Shown piece by piece: positions 1-7,301 of a stretch of 16,967 bases of DNA. Source of the DNA: an uncultured bacterium. GTDB taxonomy: Bacteria > Verrucomicrobiota > Kiritimatiellia > RFP12 > UBA1067. The notes under the pieces were generated by a model. It had not been told where the DNA came from. It worked only from the letters and a program-made list of their open reading frames with translations, and did no database searches. The translations under genes and the position numbers were made by a program. How positions within the stretch are numbered: the stretch's first letter is position 1; each line of letters starts with the position of its first letter. Location: NCBI GenBank assembly GCA_902773475.1, contig CACYEO010000218.1, positions 1 through 16,967 on the forward strand, in the 5' to 3' direction.

Positions 1-759
1 GGAGAGGAAGCCGGCCGGCGCGGCGGCGGAGTAGCGCGGATCGAGCGCGTTGAGATACGACGACAGCGTCCCGCCGCCGGAAAGCCCCGCCACGCCAAGC
101 TTGGACGCATCCACATCCGGACGAGAGGCGAGATAGTCGCATGCGCGAATTCTGTCCCAGATGCGGAATTGGGCAGTGTTCCATCCAAGAAGCGCGGCGC
201 GGTGCCCGATATTGTTGTGCCCGCCGCAGGAGACTTTGCATTTCGGATGCTGACGCCGTTCGCCCTGGTCTATCGGGTCGTACACGAGGGTGGCGAACCC
301 GTATTTTGCACCGGTCACGCCGATACGCTGGTACCACGGGGCGAGCTTGCCTGCGAGGGAATGGCCGCACGGCGAGACGACACCCGGGTACGGCGGTTTG
401 AATTTAGGATTGTCGGGAAGGAAGAGATTCGCCGTTACGTAATGCCCCGGGCGGCTCTCGAAAAGAATCTTCTCGATTACGCACCCGTCCTTTTTCACCG
501 TGCCGGTGACGCGGGCGTTGAGTGGAGTCTTATCCGGGAAGCCTCCCAAAGCGGCAATCGTCTTCTCGCGCACCTCGCGCTGGCGCGCGGCGAGCTTCCC
601 GGGCGTATCGCAAGCCACCCACGCCGCATCCGCCGCGCGGTCGAGACGCACGACTTCGTTGAACAGACTGTCGCGGACGCATCTGCCGAGATCGCTGTCG
701 CCGCACATGAGGTGCGGCGTTGAAAGCATCAGAGACGCCACTAGGGTCAAGTTTGTCAT
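1..759 (-). CDS. Alpha/beta hydrolase, acetylxylan-esterase-like (3' end outside window)
   Basis: This is a partial gene of 253 codons, open to the left edge. It starts at ATG 759-757, and AAAGGA lies about 8 bases upstream. The visible protein has an N-terminal region with a possible but poor signal peptide (hydrophobic, no clear basic start). A beta-rich stretch follows, with GTVKKDG and ANLFLPDN. The hydrolase core has PGVVSPCGH, then a dense Cys/His patch (HPKCKVSCGGHNNIGHR), then the nucleophile elbow GLSGGG near residue 234 and a following LDPRYSAAAP. In the family this layout belongs to secreted carbohydrate esterases of the AXE1/CE15-like alpha/beta hydrolase group, which remove acetyl or methyl-glucuronoyl esters from plant polysaccharides. 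The exact substrate cannot be read. The acid and the histidine of the triad lie beyond the edge. It sits downstream of hemW on the same strand but has its own promoter-like sequence. Confidence 0.75.
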   Translation of the reverse strand, partial: MTNLTLVASLMLSTPHLMCGDSDLGRCVRDSLFNEVVRLDRAADAAWVACDTPGKLAARQREVREKTIAALGGFPDKTPLNARVTGTVKKDGCVIEKILFESRPGHYVTANLFLPDNPKFKPPYPGVVSPCGHSLAGKLAPWYQRIGVTGAKYGFATLVYDPIDQGERRQHPKCKVSCGGHNNIGHRAALLGWNTAQFRIWDRIRACDYLASRPDVDASKLGVAGLSGGGTLSSYLNALDPRYSAAAPAGFLS

Positions 760-877
760 TGCAAGCATCCTTTCAAAATCGCCACCGTGCCAGGAGCGGG
801 GCTGCGCACTGCCGACAATTCGCGAAATCCCGTTGCCGCGGCTTTGTCAAGAATCCGTCATTCCGCGTTGCGGGGAT

Positions 878-907
878 AATATACCAAACAATCCGGCTCT
901 GCCGCAA
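878..907 (-). promoter_or_regulatory. Putative promoter of the esterase gene
   Basis: Read on the minus strand, TTGCGG (907-902) is followed after 18 bases by TATATT (883-878). The latter is preceded by TGG, giving an extended -10 of the form TGnTATA. The region is locally AT-rich within GC-rich DNA. It implies a leader of about 110 bases before the ATG at 759. The call rests on sequence match alone. Confidence 0.4.
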
Positions 908-962
908 ATTGACATGGTGCATAAAACATGCCGTTTGCGCCCGGCGCTCCAAGGATACGCGG

Positions 963-2105
963 TCAAACGAGGCCGGCGAGGATGGAATCCACGACTTCGA
1001 ATCCGCGCGGCGTAGGCGCGAACGCCCCCGATGAAGTCTTAGCAAGCAACCCGCGCGAAACCGCATATTCAAGACAGTCGCGCCATTTCCCTTCCACGCA
1101 TTTCAGCACCGGACGTCTGCGTACCGCATTTGCGACATCGAGCCCGGCGGAAGTGCGAAGCGCGAATATCTCGCGCGAGACGGCGTCTTCGAGCGCGTCC
1201 GGGGATTCTTCTTCCGTGCGAGGCGGTTCCGCGCCGCGCGACACCGCTTTCACAAAAGCCTCCGGGTCGGGTGCGGTGCGCCAGCGCATTCCGCCCATCC
1301 TTGAAAACGCCCCTGCGCCGATTCCAAGATAGTCCGCCCCGTCCCAGACCGAAGCGTTGTGGCGGCATTTGAAGCCGGGCTTGGCCCAGTTTGACACTTC
1401 ATAACGTTCGTAACCGGCTTTGCCGAGCATCGCACCGGCCTCGGCCACGCGGTCGAGCGCTTCGCCTGGATCGGGCCTCGCGCCGGCATTCGAAAGGCGG
1501 ATGTCAAGAGGCGTTCCGCGTTCTCTGATCAACGAATAGACCGAGCAGTGCCCGGGGGAGAGCGCGATCGCTTTCTCGACCGTCAGTCTCCAGGCGTCGC
1601 GCGGCATTCCCGGCCAGCCGGCGATAAGATCCATTCCGATATTGGAAAATCCCGCGGCGCGCAACGCGCGAACGGCGTCCTCGGCCTGCGCGGCAGTGTG
1701 GGTTCTTCCCATCGACGAAAGGACGGTGTCGTCGAAACTCTGCACTCCTACGCTGACCCTGTCCACGCCGCAGGCGAGAAGCCTGTCCGGAAGGGAAGGA
1801 GTAAAATCGGAAGGATTGATCTCCATTGAAAATTCGGAGATGTCCATTTCCGCCAATGGCGCCGCGGCGATTTCAGGGAAAGAGACGGCTGGAGTGCCGC
1901 CGCCGAAATAGACGGTCTCGGGAACGAAGCCGGCGCGCTCGATTGCGGATGCCGCGGCGCGGGAATATTCTTTGCGGAAAGATTCCGTGTCGCCGGTTCT
2001 GGAATAAAGTGCGCAGTAAGCGCATTTGGAGCGGCAGAAGGGGAAGTGCACATAGAGCTGGATCCCCGGGGCGGGGGAGGTGTCAGCAGGTTTCGCCGCC
2101 GCCAT
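963..2105 (-). CDS. hemW: Radical SAM haem chaperone HemW (HemN-like)
   Basis: This 380-residue radical SAM protein has the [4Fe-4S]/SAM motif CX3CX2C at C24, C28 and C31 (HFPFCRSKCAYC), followed by YFGGGTP. It also has GVQSFDD and MGRTHTAAQA, then DLIAGWPG, all typical of the HemN/HemW family. The length and the short N terminus fit HemW, a haem-binding chaperone that delivers haem to respiratory enzymes, better than true coproporphyrinogen dehydrogenase HemN. HemN is longer and has extra N-terminal residues. ATG 2105 is chosen because GGAGA lies just upstream. A GTG at 2129 is in frame but has no Shine-Dalgarno sequence and would overlap trmB by 47 bases instead of 23. It is the last gene of the hisS operon. 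No clear intrinsic terminator is seen in 760-962. Confidence 0.88.
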   Translation of the reverse strand: MAAAKPADTSPAPGIQLYVHFPFCRSKCAYCALYSRTGDTESFRKEYSRAAASAIERAGFVPETVYFGGGTPAVSFPEIAAAPLAEMDISEFSMEINPSDFTPSLPDRLLACGVDRVSVGVQSFDDTVLSSMGRTHTAAQAEDAVRALRAAGFSNIGMDLIAGWPGMPRDAWRLTVEKAIALSPGHCSVYSLIRERGTPLDIRLSNAGARPDPGEALDRVAEAGAMLGKAGYERYEVSNWAKPGFKCRHNASVWDGADYLGIGAGAFSRMGGMRWRTAPDPEAFVKAVSRGAEPPRTEEESPDALEDAVSREIFALRTSAGLDVANAVRRRPVLKCVEGKWRDCLEYAVSRGLLAKTSSGAFAPTPRGFEVVDSILAGLV

Positions 2106-2799
2106 CGCAATCTCCGCAATCCGCGACACCGCCGCGTTCGCGGGGCCATTCGCTTTCGGGTATTGTCAGGGGGGGGAGCGGGGCGTCTTCGCCGGGGAGG
2201 GATTCCCAGGCGGCCGCATGCACGGGCATGCCCTTGTTCCTGAACATCGTCTCGAACTCCGTCCAGCGCGACGGATCGGATCTGTCCATGGGAGGGACTT
2301 CGCGGAAACGCCTGTCTCCCGCCATCACTTCACGCGCGGCCGAGAAGTATTCCGCATGGTCGGTCGCGAACTGCAGGCGTCCGCCGGTTTCGAGTTTTTT
2401 CCAGAGCGCGTCGAGAAAGAGCGGGGAAAACAGCCTGTGCCTGCGGTGTTTGCGTTTGGGCCACGGGTCGGGGAAAAACACGTAGACCGTACGCACATGC
2501 CGGTCGGCAAGGAGATAATGCAGAGTATAGAGAGCCTCGAGCCGCACGATGTGCGTGTTTTGAAGGGCGAGGCGTTTCGCCTTGACGTCGAAATCGCGCA
2601 CTCTGCCGAGCATCCGTTCTATGCCGAGGAACTCGATGCCGGGATTCTCCGCCGCGCGGCGGGTCAGAAAGCGGCCTTTGCCGCAACCGATTTCGACTTC
2701 GAGAGGACGCGACATGTCGTAAAGGGCGGGGCAGGGGAGCGGCTTGCACGGATCGTCCACGCCGAGCACGCAGTAAGGTTCGCTGTTGCGTTTTTTCAT
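2083..2799 (-). CDS. trmB: tRNA (guanine-N7-)-methyltransferase
   Basis: This 238-residue enzyme makes m7G46 in the variable loop of tRNA. The SAM-binding loop EIGCGKGRFL is at residues 36-45. The family signature FFPDPWPKRKHRRHRL is at about 108-123, and the C-terminal substrate motif TEFETMFRNKG is at 180-190. The start ATG 2799 overlaps the thioesterase stop (ATGA at 2796-2799), which implies translational coupling. The last residues (VADCGDCDGGGETC) form an unusual Cys/Gly-rich tail not expected for the family. They are encoded in the stretch that reads into the hemW start, so they may have arisen by loss of an earlier stop. The core assignment is secure. Confidence 0.93.
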   Translation of the reverse strand: MKKRNSEPYCVLGVDDPCKPLPCPALYDMSRPLEVEIGCGKGRFLTRRAAENPGIEFLGIERMLGRVRDFDVKAKRLALQNTHIVRLEALYTLHYLLADRHVRTVYVFFPDPWPKRKHRRHRLFSPLFLDALWKKLETGGRLQFATDHAEYFSAAREVMAGDRRFREVPPMDRSDPSRWTEFETMFRNKGMPVHAAAWESLPGEDAPLPPLTIPESEWPRERGGVADCGDCDGGGETC

Positions 2800-3194
2800 T
2801 CTTCGGCGAGAGATTGCAGAAACTTTGCGGGCGGATGGGCCGGACGCATCGTTTCGAGAGACACGAAACAGTGAACGGTATGCCCCGAAACGAGCAGTTC
2901 GCCGTCGCGGCGGACGTCGCATGCGATTTTGAGCCGCACTCCGCGCTGTTCTTCGCAGCGGCATTCGATTTCGAGCAAGTCGTCGTATCTGGCCGGCTTG
3001 CGGTAGTCGAGTTCGGCATGAAGCACGGGAAGAGCGAAGCCTTCGGCCTCGCACTCTTTGTAGGTGTAGCCGCAGGCGCGCATGAGTTCGTTCCGTGCGC
3101 GCTCGAAAAGGACGAGATAGTTGGCGTAGTAGACCACGCCCATCTGATCCGTGTCGGCGTAGGGAACGCGATATTTCAATACGGTCTTTTTCAT
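2796..3194 (-). CDS. Acyl-CoA thioesterase, YbgC/FadM hot-dog family
   Basis: This 132-residue single hot-dog domain (4HBT) has the signature YADTDQMGVVYYANY at residues 12-26, followed by the long helix LVLFERARNELMR. In YbgC-type enzymes the Asp equivalent to D16 is catalytic. Such enzymes hydrolyse short-chain or hydroxybenzoyl-type acyl-CoAs in the cytoplasm. In proteobacteria ybgC sits with tol-pal, but no Tol-Pal genes are visible here. ATG 3194 overlaps the TGA of the upstream Sel1 gene (ATGA at 3191-3194). The stop in turn overlaps trmB. The physiological substrate cannot be told from sequence. Confidence 0.85.
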   Translation of the reverse strand: MKKTVLKYRVPYADTDQMGVVYYANYLVLFERARNELMRACGYTYKECEAEGFALPVLHAELDYRKPARYDDLLEIECRCEEQRGVRLKIACDVRRDGELLVSGHTVHCFVSLETMRPAHPPAKFLQSLAEE

Positions 3195-4540
3195 TTCGGC
3201 TGGAATCCCGCATCGCGCAGCTGTTTTTCCCGGAGGCGTTTGAGTTTCAGCCAGCCGGCGGCGGAGACGTCGCCGCGCGCGGCGCGGGCGCGCATACGCC
3301 AGAGGGTGGACTCTTCCGCGGATTTGGTAGTTCCGCGGCCTTCCGCGAGACATTTGGAATAAAGCTCCATCGCGTCTATCTTTCCGTCTTCGGCGGCGGA
3401 TTTCAGATATGTCGCGGCTCGCAGTTCCTCCGCCGGCGTCGCATCGGGATTGTCAAGCAGAATCGAGGCGGCGTCGAACTTGGCTTCGACGACTCCGGCG
3501 GCGGCCGCCTTGTCGATCCATCTGGCGGCCTCGGCTTTCTGCTGCGCGTTTCCGGCCTCGTCCGCCAACGCCTTTCCGTATCCGTACGCGCCGACAGGCG
3601 AGCCGGCCTCCGCGGCCTCTTTCAGATAGTACATCGCGGATTTCATATTGGCCGGGGCGATGACATTCCCGTCCCTGTCCTTCAGACCCTGGACGAGAAG
3701 CATGCCGAACGAACCCATCGCGTCGGGATGTCCGTAGCCGGCGGCCTCGCGCAGCGCCTTGAACGCATTTTCAGGGTCGGGCGCCTTGAGTCCTTTGCCG
3801 GAAAAAAGCATGCGCGCGAGATTGTGGAGGGCGTCTGGATGGCCAAGGTCCGCCGCAAGCCTGTACGCCTTGAGCGCGCCGCGCACGTCGGGAACAGGCC
3901 TGCCGGCGCCGTTGCGTTTTCCGATGCCGCGTTCGAGACACTTGCCGAGAAGGTTCAGCGCCCCGGGACTCGCATCCTCGAAATCCTTCTTCGAGCGCGA
4001 ATCGAAATTGCCCGCCGACACGAGAAGCGCGATAGCTTCTTTTTCAAGTTCGTTCCGCTTCGCGGAATCCTTGCATGACGCCGACGCGATGAGTTTCATC
4101 TGCGCCTGCCGCACCTCGGCCTGGCGGTTTCCGCATTTCGCCGCTTTCGCGAGTTTCGCGTCGTCTTCGTCGGCGAGGGCAAGCAGATACCAGGACAGAC
4201 CGTTGCCCCTGGATTTCGCCGAGTGTTCGATCTTGTCGCGGGACTTTTCTATGTACGATTCGCGCAACGCGTCGTTGACGCGGAGCACTTCCGGAGCTTC
4301 CGGATCGCGCGAAGATGTCGCCACGAGGAACATCGCGAGCGGATGTCCGCCGTCGGCGAGTTTTTTCATTTCGAGCGCGCTCTGCTCCGCGAGGCGCGGC
4401 GAACCGGCGTCCCTGTATTCGAAAAACCTTATGAAGACGTTCCGGGAAGGCAGTTTCGCGCCGTTGCCCTTTTCCTCCGCCGCGAAAACGGCGGACGGCA
4501 AGAACGCGGCGGCTAAAAACGCCGCGATGATCCTGTTCAT
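3191..4540 (-). CDS. Secreted Sel1-repeat protein (paralogue A)
   Basis: This 449-residue protein has a clear Sec signal peptide (MNRIIAAFLAAAFLPSAVFA, probable cut after residue 20). Residues 30-150 form an N-terminal region with no family I recognise. About six Sel1/TPR-like repeats of 36-42 residues lie between roughly 190 and 422, with the pattern A..LG......G....A...Y..AA..GHPDA. Sel1 repeats form alpha-alpha superhelices that bind partner proteins, often in the periplasm. The start is supported by AAAGGAG and AAGGA upstream, and by ATGA overlap with the preceding gene. Its N-terminal region matches that of the neighbouring paralogue (MFLVATSSR against MFIIALSSR, then a YLLA block and an A..GN.QA block), so the pair looks like an old tandem duplication. 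The function is unknown. Confidence 0.82.
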   Translation of the reverse strand: MNRIIAAFLAAAFLPSAVFAAEEKGNGAKLPSRNVFIRFFEYRDAGSPRLAEQSALEMKKLADGGHPLAMFLVATSSRDPEAPEVLRVNDALRESYIEKSRDKIEHSAKSRGNGLSWYLLALADEDDAKLAKAAKCGNRQAEVRQAQMKLIASASCKDSAKRNELEKEAIALLVSAGNFDSRSKKDFEDASPGALNLLGKCLERGIGKRNGAGRPVPDVRGALKAYRLAADLGHPDALHNLARMLFSGKGLKAPDPENAFKALREAAGYGHPDAMGSFGMLLVQGLKDRDGNVIAPANMKSAMYYLKEAAEAGSPVGAYGYGKALADEAGNAQQKAEAARWIDKAAAAGVVEAKFDAASILLDNPDATPAEELRAATYLKSAAEDGKIDAMELYSKCLAEGRGTTKSAEESTLWRMRARAARGDVSAAGWLKLKRLREKQLRDAGFQPK

Positions 4541-5700
4541 TCCTTTTTCTCCTTTGCGAGTTTCTTTTCTTCGTCCTTGACCCACGCTGCCGCGACCGCG
4601 TCGCCGTTGGCGGCGTCGGATTTCATCTTCCAGTACAGGGCTTTCGACGCGGACTTCTCCACGCCGATGCCGTCGCGGTAGCAGGCGTAGAGGTTGTCCA
4701 TCGCCGTGGCGTTGCCAAGGAGAGCCGCGGCCTCGAACGCCTTGAACGCGGCCACAGGCTCTTTGCCGACGCAATCTCCGCGCAGCAGCATCAGCCCCCA
4801 TGCGTTGAGCGCGTCGGGGTGGCCGGCCTTGGCGGCCTTGTAGATCAGATACTGCGCCTTTTTCCTGTTCTGCGGCACGCCCTCGCCGTTTTTGAGCGCC
4901 CATCCGTAATTGAGCATTCCGGTCGGGCTGCCGGCTTCGGACGCTTTGCGGAACCAGTACGCCGAGGCTTCGATGTCGGGGCGCACGTGGATGCCCTCGC
5001 GGAAGCATATCCCGAGATTGTTCATGGCGTCCACATGGCCGCGTTCGGCCGCAGTGCGGAATGCGTTGAACGCCGCCTCTTCGTCGCGCTCGGTTCCGAT
5101 TCCGGAATTGAGGCATACGCCGAAATTGTAGCATCCGTTCATGTCGTTCTGTTTTGCGGCGGCCTTGAAACGTCCGAACGCCTTTACGAGCGCGGCGTTC
5201 GTGACGCTGTCCGGATAGCGTGCGGGGTTGTCCGCGACAAGTCCCGCCGCAGTCCTGTTGAGCGCCTGCGGATTGCCCAGTTCCGCCGCCTTTTCAAGCA
5301 TTGCGGCGTCATGGGATTCCATTGCGAGCAGATAAAGTACGATAGGGTTGGATTTGCGCGCGGCGATCCGCTCCAGCACGGGACGCGAGGCTTTGAAATA
5401 CGCTTCCTGCGTTTCGGCGTCCACGGCGGCGCCCGGGGGGAGGCGGTCGCCGTTTCTCGACGACAGCGCGATTATGAACATCTGGAGCGGCAGGCCCCGG
5501 CGCGCGCCTTCCGCGACTTTCAAGGCGGCCGCTTCGTAGCGGGTTTCGTTCCCGGCCGCGCGGGAGTTGAGAAGGTCGAGAATCGCATCGGGGTCGTTCT
5601 GCGCCGGATTGCCGGGCTTCTGCGGAGCGGAGAATACGGACATTGACGCAAACGCCGCGGCGAGCGCCGCTATGGATGCCGGGAACCGCACTGCCGTCAC
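4537..5700 (-). CDS. Secreted Sel1-repeat protein (paralogue B)
   Basis: This 387-residue protein has an N-terminal signal peptide (MTAVRFPASIAALAAAFASM, likely cut near SVFSA/APQ). Residues 35-150 share a layout with paralogue A. Five well-formed 36-residue Sel1 repeats follow at about 187-366, for example MNNLGICFREGIHV and MLNYGWALKNGEGV. The C terminus is Lys/Glu-rich. The chosen start is GTG 5700, because its GTGA overlaps the hisS stop and it gives a proper signal peptide. An alternative GTG four codons later is possible, and no strong Shine-Dalgarno is present, so initiation probably depends on coupling to hisS. As an exported repeat scaffold it is an odd neighbour for tRNA genes. No ligand or partner can be named. 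Confidence 0.8.
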   Translation of the reverse strand: MTAVRFPASIAALAAAFASMSVFSAPQKPGNPAQNDPDAILDLLNSRAAGNETRYEAAALKVAEGARRGLPLQMFIIALSSRNGDRLPPGAAVDAETQEAYFKASRPVLERIAARKSNPIVLYLLAMESHDAAMLEKAAELGNPQALNRTAAGLVADNPARYPDSVTNAALVKAFGRFKAAAKQNDMNGCYNFGVCLNSGIGTERDEEAAFNAFRTAAERGHVDAMNNLGICFREGIHVRPDIEASAYWFRKASEAGSPTGMLNYGWALKNGEGVPQNRKKAQYLIYKAAKAGHPDALNAWGLMLLRGDCVGKEPVAAFKAFEAAALLGNATAMDNLYACYRDGIGVEKSASKALYWKMKSDAANGDAVAAAWVKDEEKKLAKEKKE

Positions 5701-6965
5701 CCGATCGAGATTTCGGCCTGTTCGCGCGTGGCGAGGTCTTTCGCCATCGCGGTTCCGCGCGCCACGTCGTCCGGGCCGATGAAGACCGCTTTGGCGCAAT
5801 CGCCGGCTCCGGCCCGCGCGAAGAACTGCTTGGGCTTTTGATTGCGCAGCGCGAGATCCACGCGTTCTCCGGCGGCGCGCAGGCGCGCGGCGAGCCTGAA
5901 AGCGGCGTCGCGCTGTTCCGGGAACATGAATCCCACCGCATATCCGCGGCGCGCGCGTCCGGCGTCTGAACCAAGTCTTGCCTTGAGCAGTTCCGTGACC
6001 ACGACGTCGCCGAAGCCCAGCCCCACGGCTGGCGTCGGCGCGCCGCCGATCGCGGTAAGGAGATTGTCGTACCTTCCGCCGCCGAATATGGCGCGGAATT
6101 CCCCTGCGGTGTCGAACGCCTCGAACACGATGCCAGTATAGTATGAAAGGCCGCGTATGACCGAAATGTCGAACACGAGCCTGTCGGCGAAACCCGCGGT
6201 CTGCGCAAGCGCGAAAAGTTCGCGCAGCGACGCCACGGCCTTGGAGCCGGGCGCGGCTTTCGCGGCGGCGGCGTCGAGGGAATCGACTGCGAGCAGCCCG
6301 AACGCGGCTTCCGCCGCAGCGTCGTCGAGTCCGCCGTCGCGGAGGATGGCGGCGATTTCGGAATCCGGAATCTTGCCGCGCTTGTCGAGGGCGAGAAACA
6401 CGGAGGCGTGTTTCTCCTGCGGTATGCCCGAGGCGTCGAGCAGTTCGCCGAGAAGGGCGCGCGAAGAGACGCGCACCTTGTATGCGCCGTCGGGCAGGCC
6501 CATCCTGCGCAGCGCGTCGCAGGCCGCCCCGAGCACTTCGGCTTCGGCCGCCACGGAATCTTCGCCGACGATGTCGAGATTCCACTGGTAGTGTTCGCGT
6601 TTGCGGCCTTTCGTCATGCGCTCGTAGCGGAAGCACTGCGCGACAGTCGTCCACTTCACGGGGAAGGAGAGCTGCTTCTGCCTGGCCGCGATCATGCGCG
6701 CGAGCGTGGGCGTCATTTCGGGGCGAAGCGCGAGCTTGCGTCCGCTTTTGTCTTCGAACAGGTATATCTGGTTCGAGACTTCCTCGCCGGCCTTGCGCGC
6801 GAGCAGCTCGTACGATTCCACGACGCAAGCGTCGTAGCGGCTGAATCCGGCCGCGTCGCCTGCGGCGCGGAACGCGTCGAATACGCGCGTGCGCCACTCC
6901 ATGTCTTCGGGGTAGAAGTCGCGCATTCCGCGCGGAGGGTCGAAACTTATCTGTCCGTCTGCCAT
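5697..6965 (-). CDS. hisS: Histidine--tRNA ligase
   Basis: This 422-residue class II synthetase attaches histidine to tRNA-His. It has the N-terminal PPRGMRDF entry and motif 1 region, RPEMTP, and motif 2 (CFRYERMTKGRKREHYQWN). The two histidine-specific blocks are GLSYYTGIVFE and GGGRYDNLL, followed by motif 3 VGLGFGDV and a C-terminal anticodon-binding domain (GYAVGFMFPEQ onward). ATG 6965 is preferred because AGGAG sits about 8 bases upstream. The in-frame ATG at 6971 is nearly on top of that site. It is the first gene of a six-gene run read leftwards, behind an extended -10 promoter that faces away from two tRNA genes. Confidence 0.95.
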   Translation of the reverse strand: MADGQISFDPPRGMRDFYPEDMEWRTRVFDAFRAAGDAAGFSRYDACVVESYELLARKAGEEVSNQIYLFEDKSGRKLALRPEMTPTLARMIAARQKQLSFPVKWTTVAQCFRYERMTKGRKREHYQWNLDIVGEDSVAAEAEVLGAACDALRRMGLPDGAYKVRVSSRALLGELLDASGIPQEKHASVFLALDKRGKIPDSEIAAILRDGGLDDAAAEAAFGLLAVDSLDAAAAKAAPGSKAVASLRELFALAQTAGFADRLVFDISVIRGLSYYTGIVFEAFDTAGEFRAIFGGGRYDNLLTAIGGAPTPAVGLGFGDVVVTELLKARLGSDAGRARRGYAVGFMFPEQRDAAFRLAARLRAAGERVDLALRNQKPKQFFARAGAGDCAKAVFIGPDDVARGTAMAKDLATREQAEISIG

Positions 6966-6988
6966 TTGCATTCTCCTGAGTGCGGCTG

Positions 6989-6997
6989 ATTATACCA
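6989..6997 (-). promoter_or_regulatory. Extended -10 promoter of the hisS operon
   Basis: On the minus strand the bases TGGTATAAT (6997-6989) match an extended -10 (TGnTATAAT) exactly. No good -35 exists at 16-18 bases, which is acceptable for an extended -10. Transcription would start near 6982, giving a leader of about 17 bases before ATG 6965. The same TTTGGTATA core occurs at the esterase promoter. Confidence 0.55.
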
Positions 6998-7032
6998 AAA
7001 TCCCCCCGTGTCCGGCACCAGCAATTTCGCCA

Positions 7033-7061
7033 TTGACACCGGAAAACGGTTTTGATAACCT
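7033..7061 (+). promoter_or_regulatory. Sigma-70 promoter of the tRNA pair
   Basis: A perfect -35 TTGACA (7033-7038) is followed after 17 bases by TAACCT (7056-7061) and then a GC-rich stretch (CGCGCC). A GC-rich discriminator between -10 and start is typical of growth-rate-controlled stable RNA promoters. The start would fall near 7068, just ahead of the tRNA at 7073. Confidence 0.65.
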
Positions 7062-7072
7062 TTCGCGCCGTT

Positions 7073-7147
7073 GGCGAGGTAGCTCAGTGGTAGAGCTTCG
7101 GAATCATAATCCGCTGGTCGGGGGTTCGATCCCCTCCCTCGCCACCA
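7073..7147 (+). tRNA. tRNA-Met (elongator), anticodon CAU
   Basis: This is a 75-base cloverleaf with CCA encoded. The acceptor is GGCGAGG/CCTCGCC, the D arm is GCTC/GAGC, and the anticodon loop is ATCATAA with CAT at 34-36. The T arm is GGGGG-TTCGATC-CCCTC. The paired G1-C72 and the lack of three G-C pairs next to the anticodon loop argue against initiator fMet. Position 27-43 is a T-C mismatch, and position 32 is A. Elongator Met is favoured over tRNA-Ile2 because acceptor pairs 4 and 5 are G-C and A-T rather than C-G and C-G. Confidence 0.85.
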
Positions 7148-7158
7148 TTTTTATCTAC

Positions 7159-7234
7159 GGGCCCGTAGCTCAATGGTCAGAGCAGGGGACTCATAATCCC
7201 TTGGTTGCCGGTTCGAATCCAGCCGGGCCCACCA
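7159..7234 (+). tRNA. tRNA-Ile2 (anticodon CAU, lysidine-dependent), possibly tRNA-Met
   Basis: This is a 76-base cloverleaf with CCA encoded. The acceptor is GGGCCCG/CGGGCCC, the D arm is GCTC/GAGC, and the anticodon arm is GGGGA-CTCATAA-TCCCT. The T arm GCCGG/CCAGC has one C-A mismatch. The anticodon arm and variable loop closely resemble bacterial tRNA-Ile2. Pairs C4-G69 and C5-G68 are the acceptor features used by TilS, which converts C34 to lysidine so that the tRNA reads AUA. It lies 11 bases after the first tRNA and shares its promoter. That it is a tRNA is certain; the Ile2 identity is inferred. Confidence 0.88.
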
Positions 7235-7301
7235 TTGCGACCTCCGTCCGCCGGAAGCGGCGATGGCGGGACAGTGCAGGCGGAAGACGAAGGAGAATGC
7301 C

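Noticed and set aside
141..723. Plus-strand frames antisense to the esterase
   Set aside because: Their translations are Arg-rich and featureless, while the minus strand gives a clean hydrolase with GLSGGG.
963..2129. GTG at 2129 as the hemW start
   Set aside because: No Shine-Dalgarno precedes it. ATG 2105 has GGAGA just upstream and a smaller overlap with trmB.
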